Assembly (NCBI RefSeq): GCF_014200455.1
Contig: NZ_JACHBW010000012.1
Coordinates: 209,774 to 273,773 of the forward strand
Source of the DNA: Paraburkholderia bannensis
Lineage (GTDB): Bacteria; Pseudomonadota; Gammaproteobacteria; Burkholderiales; Burkholderiaceae
Direction: 5' to 3'
DNA length: 64,000 nucleotides
The position numbers were made by a program, and so were the translations under genes. This document shows, in pieces, positions 26,340 through 35,584 of the stretch; position 1 is the stretch's first letter, and each line of letters starts with the position of its first letter. The notes under the pieces are model-generated. The model made no database searches. It saw only the letters and a list, made by a program, of their open reading frames with translations, and had not been told where the DNA came from.

Positions 26340-27797
26340 TCACATCCCTGAAACGCGCGAAGTTTCGTCATGCTGCGCCGGATCGTGTGCGGGTGTGCGC
26401 GTGCGCACAAAAGCCCAGCCCAACAAGAAGGCGATGAGCGCCGCGATAGCCCCAAGCAGAAACGCGAGTTGATAGCCGCTATTGAGCGCAGCAGCGGCAT
26501 GCGCGCCTGCTGCCGCGAGGGCATCGGTGCGCGCCGCCGCAAGACTTGCGAGTATCGCCAGTCCCAATGAACCGCCCATCATGAACGACGTATTGACCAC
26601 GCCGGAAGCAAGACCCGATTCATCGGGCGCCACGTCGCTCATGGCAGCCAGCAACACCGGGTTGAAAGCCACACCCGCGCCAAGCCCCAGCAACACCATC
26701 CCGGGCAACACGTCGAGTAGATAGCTGCCGCCAACCGGCGCACGCGCGAACAGGAACAGGCCGATTGCCGCCAGCAGCAGACCCAGCGCCAACGGCGCGC
26801 GTATCCCGAAGCGCATCACCAGCTTCGCCGACAAACCCAGCGAAAACGCGGCCATGATGAGGTTGGCAGGCAGGAAGGCCAGCCCCACCTGCATCGCGCT
26901 GTAACTCAACAGGCGTTGCATGTAGAGCGCGGAGATAAAGAACCACGCGAACAGCGCCGCGGCCCACAGCACGCCAACGACGTTAGCGGTCGCGACATTG
27001 CGCAGCGCGAACAGATGCAGCGGCATAAGCGGATGCGAGACGCGCGATTCGATCACGAGAAACGCAATCAAAAGCGCCATGGCAAGCGCCAGCTGAATCA
27101 GTGTGGGAGCCGAGGTCCAGCCCGCCTCGTTGCCGTGCACGACGGCGTACACCGCCAGCATCAGCGAAGCGGTCACGGCGATGGCGCCCGCCACATCGAG
27201 TTTTGCGCGATCGGCAGTGGGCTTGCCCGCGGGCATCAGCGCAAGACAGCCGGCATACACGGCCACACCGATCGGCAGATTGACCAGAAAGATCGAGTGC
27301 CAGCTTAGCGCGCTAGTGAGCAGACCGCCCAGCAATACGCCGATGCTGCCGCCGCCTCCGCCCACGAAACCATAAACCCCCATGGCTTTCGCACGGTCCT
27401 CGGGCGAAGTGAAGAGGTTCATGATGAGCGAGAGCGACACCGCCGACACCACCGCGCCGCCCAGCCCCTGAACGGCGCGCGCAGCGATCAGGATTCCTTG
27501 TGAATTGGCGAGACCACACGCCGCCGAAGCCAGCGTGAATATCGTAATGCCCAGCAAGAACAGACGCCGATGGCCAAACAGATCGCCCAGCCGGCCGCCC
27601 AGCAGCAAGAAGCCGCCAAACGTCAGCATATACGCGTTGACCACCCAGACAAGCGAGGTTTCGGTGAAATTCAGGTCCGCGCGAATCGACGGCAACGCGA
27701 CGTTCACGATGGTCGTATCCAGCACGATCATCAACACGCCCAGACAAAGGACGATCAGGGCGATCCAGCGTTTGCGTTCGTCGATGCCATGCGTCAT
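26340..27797 (-). CDS. DHA2-family MFS drug/efflux transporter
   Basis: Encodes 485 residues with 14 hydrophobic segments. DHA2 motifs: IVLDTTIVNVALPSIRADL in segment 1, GGFLLLGGRLGDLFGHRRLF (motif A), and AVQGLGGAVVSAVSLSLIM. The cytoplasmic tail is polar. A proton-driven exporter of drugs or hydrophobic metabolites. It converges with the LysR gene with only 6 bp between the stops. No membrane-fusion partner (EmrA) is adjacent. Confidence 0.9.
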   Translation of the reverse strand: MTHGIDERKRWIALIVLCLGVLMIVLDTTIVNVALPSIRADLNFTETSLVWVVNAYMLTFGGFLLLGGRLGDLFGHRRLFLLGITIFTLASAACGLANSQGILIAARAVQGLGGAVVSAVSLSLIMNLFTSPEDRAKAMGVYGFVGGGGGSIGVLLGGLLTSALSWHSIFLVNLPIGVAVYAGCLALMPAGKPTADRAKLDVAGAIAVTASLMLAVYAVVHGNEAGWTSAPTLIQLALAMALLIAFLVIESRVSHPLMPLHLFALRNVATANVVGVLWAAALFAWFFISALYMQRLLSYSAMQVGLAFLPANLIMAAFSLGLSAKLVMRFGIRAPLALGLLLAAIGLFLFARAPVGGSYLLDVLPGMVLLGLGAGVAFNPVLLAAMSDVAPDESGLASGVVNTSFMMGGSLGLAILASLAAARTDALAAAGAHAAAALNSGYQLAFLLGAIAALIAFLLGWAFVRTRTPAHDPAQHDETSRVSGM

Positions 27798-27914
27798 ATC
27801 GCTGTCCAGCCCGTGCGGTTTTTTTGGCGCTTCGAGAGATTCAGAAAATGACGGCCATGATACGCCCGATTGAAATACCTGATTCGGGCGTTCTGCGTCA
27901 GGTCCCTATGCTGA

Positions 27915-28199
27915 TTATTTGTTTGCGGCTTTGCGTTTGCGCGACTCTGCCTTGCGGCATAGATCAGTGAGCAGCCAGCGCGCGATTTGCTCGGGACGAT
28001 TTTTGCCGTAAGTGGCGAACTTGATTTCGTTCTCGAAGTAGACGATGACACTGCCGGTCATCACCCGATAAGTGCCAGCGTAGCTCACACCATCCAACTC
28101 CACACGCAAAGGATGCGTGGTCTCATATTCTGCGGAAGCCAAGGTATTGCAAAAAGTGTCAAAAGTATGACCATATCGTTTTGTCCAGCATCTGGTCAA
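27915..28199 (-). CDS. Hypothetical protein
   Basis: Up to 94 residues. The last 60 (VELDGVSYAGTYRVMTGSVIVYFENEIKFATYGKNRPEQ...) look like a genuine folded, charged protein, while the first 20 come from A/T-rich DNA, so translation may begin at TTG 28142 instead. It ends in a basic tail (RKAESRKRKAANK). No signal, no membrane segment, no family that I can name. Confidence 0.5.
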   Translation of the reverse strand: MTRCWTKRYGHTFDTFCNTLASAEYETTHPLRVELDGVSYAGTYRVMTGSVIVYFENEIKFATYGKNRPEQIARWLLTDLCRKAESRKRKAANK

Positions 28200-28336
28200 T
28201 CAAATATGCGTTTTATTTCATATTTCATCCCAGATACGCCCTCGTCGGGGGTTTTGGGGGCTTGCATGCCGGGCTAACGCCGCGTGCGAACGTCACGCTG
28301 ACCGCTCAGGTCGAGCCACGCATCCCTTCGGAGCGG

Positions 28337-29092
28337 TCAGGCCGCCACCGACGCTTCCAGCCGCTCAAGCAAAACCGTGCGCAATGGATGCCCCGCAATA
28401 TCGTCGCGTCGACGCGGATGGGCCGCACCAACCTCGAAAACGTGGCTCGCGGGCCGACGTGCCGCTCCATTCGTCGGCTCCAGCAAAACAATGCGATCGG
28501 CCAGATAAAGCGCCTCGTCGATATCGTGCGTGACCATCAGCGCCGCCATGCGATGGGCCTCGACGATCGTGAGCAGCAATTGCTGCAGGCGCATGCGTGT
28601 CATTGCATCCACGGCGCTGAAGGGTTCGTCGAGCAACAGCAGACGCGGTTGCGCGAACAGTCCGCGCGCAATCGCCACGCGCTGCGCCATGCCGCCCGAT
28701 AGATGTTTGGGCCAACGCGCACCATCGTCGGCATGCAGGCCCACTTCGTCGAGCAAGGCCCGAGCGCGTGACAGCGCAGCGCCGCTTGCCCGTTCGGGAA
28801 AAGTAATGTTCTCCGCTACGCGCAGCCAGGGCAGCAGACGCGGCTCCTGAAAAATCACCCCCGCCAGCGGCGAAGGCCCCTGCTGCGGCACGCCATCGAG
28901 CTTCACCGCGCCCGCGAAATCGCGGTCCAGTCCCGCTGCGATGCGCAGCAAGGTGCTTTTGCCACAACCGCTTGGCCCGAGCAGCGCCGTGATCTGACCG
29001 GGCGCAAGCGTCAGACGCAGATTATCGAGAATCGTGCGATCGCCATACTGCTTCGCGCGAATATCGAGTTCGAGCAAGGCCGCGTGCGTCAT
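28337..29092 (-). CDS. ABC transporter ATPase, sulfonate/nitrate type (SsuB-like)
   Basis: Encodes 251 residues. Walker A GPSGCGKST (about 40-48), Q-loop in IFQEPRLLPWL, signature LSGGMAQR, Walker B LLLLDEPFSAVD, and the switch His in MVTHDIDEAL. The EPRLLPW form is typical of SsuB/TauB. Overlaps the permease stop by 4 bp. Powers uptake of aliphatic sulfonates with the next two genes. Confidence 0.9.
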   Translation of the reverse strand: MTHAALLELDIRAKQYGDRTILDNLRLTLAPGQITALLGPSGCGKSTLLRIAAGLDRDFAGAVKLDGVPQQGPSPLAGVIFQEPRLLPWLRVAENITFPERASGAALSRARALLDEVGLHADDGARWPKHLSGGMAQRVAIARGLFAQPRLLLLDEPFSAVDAMTRMRLQQLLLTIVEAHRMAALMVTHDIDEALYLADRIVLLEPTNGAARRPASHVFEVGAAHPRRRDDIAGHPLRTVLLERLEASVAA

Positions 29093-29976
29093 GCGCGCTC
29101 TCCTTCCACTGCGGTATCGCGCCAGGCCAGCACGCGTGATTCGAACGCGCGCATCGCGCTATCCGTGAGTTTGCCGAGCAGGCCCAGCAGAATGATCGCG
29201 CCGAATACGATGTCGGGCCGCCCGGTCTCGCGGCCATCGCTGAGCAGATAGCCAAGGCCGCGCGTTGCGGCGATCAATTCAGCAGCGACCACGAACATCC
29301 ATGACACCGCAAGACCGGTGCGCAGGCCCGTGAATATCTGCGGTAAAGCGGCGGGCAGAAGAATGCGCAGAAAAAGCCGCCACGGCGGCAGCCGATAAAT
29401 CGCGCCCAGTTCCACAAGCTTGCGATCCACGTTGCGAATGCCGGAGACCACGCTAAAATGCACGGGAAAAAATGCGCCGATGGCGACGAGCGTGATCTTC
29501 GGCGCTTCGTCGATACCCATCCATAGCAGCAGCACCGGCACCCACGCGAGCGAGGGAATCGCGCGCAACGCCTGAAAACTGGGATCGAGCAAGGCGTCCA
29601 GGCGGCGGCTCAAGCCCATCGCCGCACCGATCGCGATGGCAAGCGCCGCGCCGCAGCCGAAGCCCGCCGCCACCCGCGCGGTGCTGGCCGCGATATGACG
29701 CAATAGATGCGCGCCGCCCAGTTGCCAGAGCGCTTCGAAAATCGATGAAGGCGCGGGCACGAGATTGTCGGGCAACAGCCGGGCGCGCACCAGCACTTCG
29801 ACGGCAAGAAGGAACACCACTGGCAATAACGCACCGGCAATACGCCAGCCGCGCGGCAGCCCCGAAGAAGGCAATTGCGAAACGTCCCTCGCGCCCGCCG
29901 CCTGCCCTGAACGCGCTTCGGCTTCAACCTCAGGCGTCGGCCGCAACGCCTGCACGGCGGTTTCATCCGCGCCCAT
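29089..29976 (-). CDS. ABC transporter permease, sulfonate type (SsuC-like)
   Basis: Encodes 295 residues. After a polar 40-residue N-terminus there are about six membrane segments and the binding-protein-dependent permease loop (EAPKITLVAIGAFFPVHFSVVSGIRNVDRKLVELGAIY; the EAA-type region). Second gene of the SBP-permease-ATPase operon; the overlap with the ATPase gene indicates coupling. Confidence 0.9.
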   Translation of the reverse strand: MGADETAVQALRPTPEVEAEARSGQAAGARDVSQLPSSGLPRGWRIAGALLPVVFLLAVEVLVRARLLPDNLVPAPSSIFEALWQLGGAHLLRHIAASTARVAAGFGCGAALAIAIGAAMGLSRRLDALLDPSFQALRAIPSLAWVPVLLLWMGIDEAPKITLVAIGAFFPVHFSVVSGIRNVDRKLVELGAIYRLPPWRLFLRILLPAALPQIFTGLRTGLAVSWMFVVAAELIAATRGLGYLLSDGRETGRPDIVFGAIILLGLLGKLTDSAMRAFESRVLAWRDTAVEGERA

Positions 29977-29988
29977 CGCTTCGCTCCT

Positions 29989-30990
29989 TTACTGACGCTG
30001 CGCCGCAGCCAGCGCCTGCGCAGCCTGCGGGTCGATCAGCGACTCGATCACGCGATTCAGATCCGTGCCCGGCTTCACCAGTTGCTCCTCGGTGAGGATG
30101 GGCGCGGCGGCCTGGAGCGCCTTGATCTGCGTCTCGCCCGGTTCGGGCTGGCTGAAGTCGTTACGGCTGAGTTGCAGCTTCGCGACCGCGAGCGACACCT
30201 TCGAATCCTCGGAGACGATCTGCGCGGCTTCGTCCGGATGCGCGCCAATCCACACGCGGGCGCGCTCATAGACCTTGAGCACGCGCGCGAGCGCATCGGG
30301 ATATTGCTTCAGGAAGTCCTCGCGAACATTCAGGAATCCCCAGGTATTGAAATCGACATTGCGATACAGCAATCGGGCGCCGTTATCGAGCTGCGCGGCA
30401 GCCATGTGCGGATCGAGACCCGCCCAGGCATCGACTTGCCCGTTGACCAGCGCCGTGCGGCCATCGGGGTGCTGGAGGTTGACGATCTCCACATCGTCAC
30501 GCGAAAGCCCCGCCGTATGCAGTGCGCGCAGTGTGAAGAGATAAGGATCGGTGCCCTTGGTCGCGGCGATCTTCTTGCCTTTGAGATCGGCCAGCGTCTT
30601 GATCGGCGAATCCTTGCGCACGACCAGCGCCGTCCATTCGGGGCGCGAGAAGATATAGACGGTCTTGATGGGGTTGCCGTTGGCCTTGGCCAGTACCGCC
30701 GCGAGACCCGCGGTCGAGCCGATATCGATTGCACCGCTATTCAGATACTCCAGCGCGCGATTGCTGCCAAGACTCAGCACCCAGCGCACCTGCGTATGGT
30801 CCGGCGCGAAGGCCTGTTCGAGCCAGCCATTGCGCTTGATCACGAGGCTTTCCGGCGAATAGTAGGCGTAGTCGAGCTTGATCTCCGCCGGCGCCGCACC
30901 CGCAGCCCATGCCGAAACAGCGGGCGCGATCAACAGCGCGAGCGCGGCGATCCGACGCCATAGCGCCGGTTTGGTCGTTTGGTTTTGCAT
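29989..30990 (-). CDS. ABC transporter substrate-binding protein, aliphatic sulfonates (SsuA-like)
   Basis: Encodes 333 residues with a signal peptide (about 1-34, ending AGA) and an SsuA/NMT1 fold (LDYAYYSPESLVIKRNGWLEQAF; LGSNRALEYLNSGAIDIGSTAGLAAVLAKANG; LKGKKIAATKGTDPYLFTLRAL). First gene of the transporter operon, divergent from two flavin monooxygenases that could desulfonate or oxidise its cargo. Sequence is distinct from the two orphan SBPs at 18.9 and 46.1 kb. Confidence 0.9.
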   Translation of the reverse strand: MQNQTTKPALWRRIAALALLIAPAVSAWAAGAAPAEIKLDYAYYSPESLVIKRNGWLEQAFAPDHTQVRWVLSLGSNRALEYLNSGAIDIGSTAGLAAVLAKANGNPIKTVYIFSRPEWTALVVRKDSPIKTLADLKGKKIAATKGTDPYLFTLRALHTAGLSRDDVEIVNLQHPDGRTALVNGQVDAWAGLDPHMAAAQLDNGARLLYRNVDFNTWGFLNVREDFLKQYPDALARVLKVYERARVWIGAHPDEAAQIVSEDSKVSLAVAKLQLSRNDFSQPEPGETQIKALQAAAPILTEEQLVKPGTDLNRVIESLIDPQAAQALAAAQRQ

Positions 30991-31140
30991 CTATTTTCCT
31001 TTTGTTATGCGTAGCCCAGCGGGTGGTATGCAAGCGGCATGGCCGCGCAATCTCCGAGCTTAGAAAAATCCGCGCTGGAACAGAACCAAGATTCGCTCAC
31101 ATGGAAAGCAGAGATAGCGATATTCGCATTTGAATCGCCC

Positions 31141-31170
31141 TTCGTTAGCGTTCGTTAGCGTTCGCTTGCG
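31141..31170. repeat. 10-bp tandem repeat in the divergent promoter region
   Basis: Two perfect copies of ttcgttagcg followed by the variant ttcgcttgcg, non-coding, midway between the two divergent start regions. Confidence 0.85.
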
Positions 31171-31209
31171 CGTTCGTTCGCGCGCCATAAGCGCTAAGCA
31201 ATAGCGCCG

Positions 31210-31261
31210 ATAAGGTTTCGAGAATCCAATATTGGAACGCTTACGCCGGTCTTTCTATACT
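31210..31261 (+). promoter_or_regulatory. Candidate sulfur-type promoter of the DszC/SfnB-like gene
   Basis: Upstream element ATAAGGTTTCGAGAATCC, -35 TTGGAA (31232-31237), 18-nt spacer, -10 TATACT (31256-31261), about 100 nt before the ATG. Its first 26 bases share 18 positions with the corresponding part of the groES promoter. Confidence 0.6.
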
Positions 31262-31362
31262 CGACGTTCACGCCATCGGAGGCCGGATTCAAGGCCAGAT
31301 GCGAGGCCGATTCCGGCCACCACCGAGTCTCCATCGACGAAGAAAGCAGAAAGGACGACAGC

Positions 31363-32610
31363 ATGACTGCATCCCGACCCGACGACATCGCACTTTCCAC
31401 GGGCACCGATTACGAGACACTCGCGGCGCGGTTCCGGCCGATCTTCGCCAGCATCGCAAGCGGCGCGGCGCAGCGCGACCGCGAACGCATCCTGCCGCAC
31501 GAAGCCATCGCCGAGCTCAAAGCCGCGGGTTTCGGCGCGGTGCGTATTCCCGTGCAATATGGCGGCGCGGGTGCATCGATCCCGCAACTGTTTCGCCTGC
31601 TAATCGAACTGGCTGCTGCCGATTCGAATCTGCCGCAAGCGTTGCGCGCGCATTTCGCTTTTGTCGAAGACTGGCTCAACGTGCCGCCCGATGCCGATCA
31701 GCGCGCTTGGTTCGACCGCTTTGCAAGCGGCCAGATCGTGGGCAGCGCGTGGTCCGAAGTGGGCGACGTGGCGGTTGGCCAGACGAAAACCAAGGTGGCG
31801 CATCGTGACGGCCGCTATTTGTTGAATGGTTCGAAGTACTACAGTACCGGCAGCATCTACGCCGAATGGATCGACGTCTACGCCCAGCGCGAGGAAGACG
31901 GCAGCGACGTGATCGCGGCGGTCAGCACGCAGCAAGGCGGCGTCGTACGCGAGGACGACTGGGACGGCTTCGGCCAGACCACCACCGGCAGCGGCACGAC
32001 CATATTCAAGGACGCCGTGGTCGAAGCGCGCAATATCATCGATTTCTCGCGCCGCTTCAAATACCAGACCGCCTTCTATCAACTCTTTCACGTTGCCACG
32101 CTCGCGGGCATCGCCGAAGCCGTGAAGCGCGACGCCGCCACGCTGGTGCGCAACCGCACGCGCGTGTATAGCCACGGCAATGCACCGCATGTGAGCGAGG
32201 ACGCGCAGATCCAGCAGGTGGTAGGCGAAATCGCTTCGTGGGCGTATGCCGCCGAAGCGGTCGCCCTGCAATCCGCCGAACCCGCGCAACGCGCTTACGT
32301 CGCGCGCTTCGGCGGCAATGACGAAGCCGAACGCATCGCCAACGTGGAAGCGGAAATCGCTTCGTCGCAGAGCCAGCTGGTGACTTCGGAACTCGCGCTG
32401 CGCGCGGCCACGCATCTGTTCGATGCGCTTGGCGCATCGGCCATCAGCAAGCGCCTTGGGCTCGACCGCCACTGGCGCAATGCGCGCACGGTCTCATCGC
32501 ACAATCCGCTCGTCTATAAGGCACGCATCGTTGGCGACTGGGCCATCAACGGCACCGAACCGCCCTTCAACTGGCAGATCGGCAACGGCCCCGGCCGTGG
32601 AGGCAAGTGA
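31363..32610 (+). CDS. Acyl-CoA-dehydrogenase-fold flavin monooxygenase (DszC/SfnB type)
   Basis: Encodes 415 residues with the acyl-CoA dehydrogenase fold (PVQYGGAGASIPQLFRLLIELAAADSNLPQALRAH; RYLLNGSKYYSTGSIYAEW; C-terminal LGLDRHWRNARTVSSHNPLVYK). The LDRHWRNARTxxxHNP ending is typical of FMNH2-dependent monooxygenases of the DszC/SfnB group, which act on organosulfur compounds, and not of true acyl-CoA dehydrogenases. It is followed directly by a DszA-like enzyme and divergent from a sulfonate importer, so a role in releasing sulfite from sulfones or sulfonates under sulfate limitation is likely. The substrate is unknown. Confidence 0.85.
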   Translation: MTASRPDDIALSTGTDYETLAARFRPIFASIASGAAQRDRERILPHEAIAELKAAGFGAVRIPVQYGGAGASIPQLFRLLIELAAADSNLPQALRAHFAFVEDWLNVPPDADQRAWFDRFASGQIVGSAWSEVGDVAVGQTKTKVAHRDGRYLLNGSKYYSTGSIYAEWIDVYAQREEDGSDVIAAVSTQQGGVVREDDWDGFGQTTTGSGTTIFKDAVVEARNIIDFSRRFKYQTAFYQLFHVATLAGIAEAVKRDAATLVRNRTRVYSHGNAPHVSEDAQIQQVVGEIASWAYAAEAVALQSAEPAQRAYVARFGGNDEAERIANVEAEIASSQSQLVTSELALRAATHLFDALGASAISKRLGLDRHWRNARTVSSHNPLVYKARIVGDWAINGTEPPFNWQIGNGPGRGGK

Positions 32611-32615
32611 GCGCC

Positions 32616-34025
32616 ATGAGCAAAACCATCCGTTTCAACGCCTTCGAAATGAACTGCGTAGGCCATCAGTCGCCCGGCTTGTGGCGGCATCCGCGCGATC
32701 GCTCCTGGCAATATAAGGACCTCGAATACTGGACCGATCTCGCGAAGATTCTCGAACGCGGCATTTTCGACGCGATTTTTATCGCCGATGTGATCGGCTA
32801 TTACGATGTCTATAAGGGCGGCAACTATCACGCGCTGCATCAGGCCGCGCAGATCCCCGTGAACGATCCGCTCCAGCTGGCCGCGCCGCTCGCGCTGGCG
32901 ACCGAGCATCTGGGCATCGGCATCACGGCTTCGACGAGCTTCGAGCATCCGTACACGTTCGCGCGCCGCCTCTCCACTGCCGATCATCACACCAAGGGAC
33001 GCCTTGCCTGGAACGTGGTGACGTCCTACCTCGAAAGCGGCGCGAAGAACGTCGGCCAGGGCGGTCTCGCCGATCACAACAACCGCTACGAAGTGGCCGC
33101 CGAGTACGTGGAAGTACTCTACAAGCTGTTCGAAGGCAGTTGGGAAGACGGCGCAGTCGTGCGCGACCGCGAGAAAGGCGTTTTCACGCATCCGGAAAAG
33201 GTGCATGAGATCGGCCACAAGGGTAAATACTTCGAAGTACCAGGTTATCACCTGTGCGAACCGTCGCCGCAGCGCACGCCAGTGCTGTTCCAGGCCGGCG
33301 CCTCCGGTCCCGGCAAGACCTTCGCGGCGCAGCACGCGGAATGCGTGTTCGTTGCCGCGCCCACGCAGACCTTGCTGCGCGACTACGTGGCCGAAGTGCG
33401 CCGCCAGGCCGCGCTCGCGGGCCGCGATCCGCGCAAGCTGCTGATTTACAACCTCGTCACGGTAATCGTCGACGAGACCGACGAGAAAGCCCAGGCAAAG
33501 TTCGAGGAATACCAGCGTTATGTTTCCTATGACGGCTCGCTGGTCTTCATGTCCGGATGGACCGGCATCGACTTCGGCCAGTATCTGCCGACCGACACGG
33601 TGCGCCGGGTCGAGACCAATGCGATCGTCTCCGCTGTCGAGCACCTTGCCGGCGGCGACAAGGCCTGGACCATCGAGGAACTGGCCCGTTGGGGCGGCAT
33701 TGGCGGTCTCGGGCCGGTCTTCGTGGGCTCGCCCTCGACGGTGGCGGATATCCTGCAGCAATGGGTCGAGCACACCGACGTCGATGGCTTTAATCTGGCC
33801 TATGCAATCGCGCACGAAACCTTCGAGGACGTGGTCCACCATCTCGTGCCGGAATTGCAGCGGCGCGGCGTCTATGCGAAGGACTATGCGCCCGGCACCT
33901 TGCGCGAAAAACTCTTCGGCGACGGCCCGACGCTGCCCGACAATCACCCCGCCGCACAATTCCGCGACATCGAACGCGTGAAGCGTGAAGCCGCGCAAGC
34001 CGTAGAAACCGCCGAACCGGTCTGA
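32616..34025 (+). CDS. LLM-class flavin-dependent monooxygenase (DszA/NtaA type)
   Basis: Encodes 469 residues from ATG at 32616; a GTG at 32607 overlaps the previous stop but has its GGAGG too close. Bacterial-luciferase-like TIM barrel of the NtaA/SnaA/DszA subgroup (IFDAIFIADVIGYYDVYKGG; HHTKGRLAWNVVTSYLESGAKNVG; PQRTPVLFQAGASGPGKTFAAQHAECVF). It uses FMNH2 from a separate reductase, not encoded here. Paired with the DszC-like enzyme, it may act sequentially on a sulfone, cleaving a C-S bond. Confidence 0.88.
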   Translation: MSKTIRFNAFEMNCVGHQSPGLWRHPRDRSWQYKDLEYWTDLAKILERGIFDAIFIADVIGYYDVYKGGNYHALHQAAQIPVNDPLQLAAPLALATEHLGIGITASTSFEHPYTFARRLSTADHHTKGRLAWNVVTSYLESGAKNVGQGGLADHNNRYEVAAEYVEVLYKLFEGSWEDGAVVRDREKGVFTHPEKVHEIGHKGKYFEVPGYHLCEPSPQRTPVLFQAGASGPGKTFAAQHAECVFVAAPTQTLLRDYVAEVRRQAALAGRDPRKLLIYNLVTVIVDETDEKAQAKFEEYQRYVSYDGSLVFMSGWTGIDFGQYLPTDTVRRVETNAIVSAVEHLAGGDKAWTIEELARWGGIGGLGPVFVGSPSTVADILQQWVEHTDVDGFNLAYAIAHETFEDVVHHLVPELQRRGVYAKDYAPGTLREKLFGDGPTLPDNHPAAQFRDIERVKREAAQAVETAEPV

Positions 34026-34104
34026 CGTCATTCACCCCGCGCCGCCCAGCCGGCGCGGGACCGCCTGTTCGTTCCTTTTTCCTTTTTCTCCTGGACCCAA
34101 CACC

Positions 34105-35580
34105 ATGACCGAACTCGCCGCCCAGGCGGGAGACGGCGGCGCATTGCGTCGCGGTTATCTTTCGCTATCCGAACTGATTGCACAATCGATTGGTCTTGTC
34201 GGCGCGGCCGGTGGAGCCGGCCTGCTGATCCCCGCTGTCTTCGCCACGGCAGGCAACGGTACGTGGCTCGCCTATCTGCTCGCCACCATCGGCCTGCTGT
34301 TCGCATCGTGGAGCATCACGCAATTCGCCAAACGCACGGCCTCGCCCGGCGCGCTCTACACCTACGCGGCGCGCGGTCTGGGCCCTATCTGGGGTGTGAT
34401 CGCGGGCTGGTCGCTGCTGATCGCATACGGCATCGGCGCAGCGGGCATCCTGCAGGGCACCGTCAACGAAGTCGTCGTGCTGTTCAAGGATGTTGGCGTG
34501 GGCGCGGCGGGCACGGGGCTGCTTGCATCGGTTGCGATCACCGTGGCCGTGACGATTGGCGCGTGGTTCATCACCTGGCGCGATATCCGCCTGTCCACGC
34601 GCACCACGCTCTGGATCGAGCTGAGCACCGTCGTGCTGATCCTGTTCGTGATTGGCGCCGCGCTATTCCTGCACCATCGCTGGGTCGATCCGCAGCAACT
34701 GGCACTAGCCGCCGTCAAACCCGACCAGCTTCGCCTCGGCATGGTGCTGGCCTTCTTCAGCTTCACGGGCTTCGAAAGCGTCACGGCGCTGGGCGTCGAG
34801 GCACGCGAGCCGTTCCGCCTGATCCCGCGCGCCGTGATCGTCAGCATTCTTGGCCCGGCGGCGCTCTTTCTGGCCGCATCATATGGCCTCGTCGCCTTGT
34901 TCCAGGGCGCGGCCACGCCGCTCGACCAGGCCAACGCGCCGCTTTCCGCCGTGGCGCATGGCATCCATCTGGGCGCGCTCGGCGTGCTGATCGATGCGGG
35001 CGTGGCGCTCAGCTTCTTTGCTGCGTTCTTTTCGTCGATCAACGCCGCTGCGCGACTGCTCTACACGTTTGCACGCCAGGGTCTGCTGCACTCGGCAACG
35101 GGCCGCGCCCATGCGGGCAACGCCACGCCGCATATCGCCGTGACGCTGATCGCCCTGCTTTCGCTGGTGGTGGGCGTGGTGTTTCAACTGCGCGGCACCT
35201 CGCTCTTCGACGCTTACGGTTACCTGAGCACGATTGCCACCTTCGGCTTTCTGCTGACCTACGTGATCGTGGCCATCGCCGCGCCGGTATTTTTGCGCCG
35301 TCGCGGCGAACTCAAGCCGCTGGACGTGGCGATCAGCGTGATTGCCGTTGTGCTGATCGGTATTCCGTTCGTCGGCAGTATCTATCCTGCCGCGCCGGGC
35401 GCCTACGCCGTGCTGCCCTATGTGTTCGCTGCGTTGCTGGCTGCGGGGTTTGCGTGGTTCGTGGCGCTGCGTATTTTTGCGCCGCATCGCCTGCACGACA
35501 TCGAAGCCGAACTGGCCGACGACGGCGCCGATCAACGCATCGGCATTAAGCCGGTGGTGCAGTCCGCTTCAACCGCTTAA
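34105..35580 (+). CDS. APC-superfamily permease
   Basis: A 491-residue integral membrane protein with about 12 hydrophobic segments and the amino acid/polyamine permease signature region (SIGLVGAAGGAGLLIP at segment 1; FTGFESVTALGVEAREPFRLIPRAV around segment 6). It lies 79 nt behind the LLM monooxygenase and is probably co-transcribed, so it may import a sulfur-containing amino acid or export/import the monooxygenase substrate or product. Converges with the desaturase gene, 4 bp apart. Confidence 0.85.
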   Translation: MTELAAQAGDGGALRRGYLSLSELIAQSIGLVGAAGGAGLLIPAVFATAGNGTWLAYLLATIGLLFASWSITQFAKRTASPGALYTYAARGLGPIWGVIAGWSLLIAYGIGAAGILQGTVNEVVVLFKDVGVGAAGTGLLASVAITVAVTIGAWFITWRDIRLSTRTTLWIELSTVVLILFVIGAALFLHHRWVDPQQLALAAVKPDQLRLGMVLAFFSFTGFESVTALGVEAREPFRLIPRAVIVSILGPAALFLAASYGLVALFQGAATPLDQANAPLSAVAHGIHLGALGVLIDAGVALSFFAAFFSSINAAARLLYTFARQGLLHSATGRAHAGNATPHIAVTLIALLSLVVGVVFQLRGTSLFDAYGYLSTIATFGFLLTYVIVAIAAPVFLRRRGELKPLDVAISVIAVVLIGIPFVGSIYPAAPGAYAVLPYVFAALLAAGFAWFVALRIFAPHRLHDIEAELADDGADQRIGIKPVVQSASTA

Positions 35581-35584
35581 TGCT

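Larger units (their letters stand above)
30991..31362. promoter_or_regulatory. Divergent control region between the ssu-type operon and the monooxygenase operon
   Basis: 372 bp carrying promoters in both directions. Toward the right: TTGGAA-N18-TATACT (31232-31261). Toward the left: a weaker TTGGTT at 31089-31084 with a poor -10, preceded by an AGCGATATTCGC block. It also holds three 10-bp repeats and a 12-bp palindrome (tccaatattgga, 31225-31236) overlapping the right-hand -35. Confidence 0.55.

Noticed and set aside
31084..31089. Strong shared-type promoter for the leftward ssu operon
   Set aside because: TTGGTT is present, but the -10 (TTCTAA or TTTCTA) is poor and the ATATCG block lies too far upstream to fit the spacing of the other copies, so it is not counted as a firm member.
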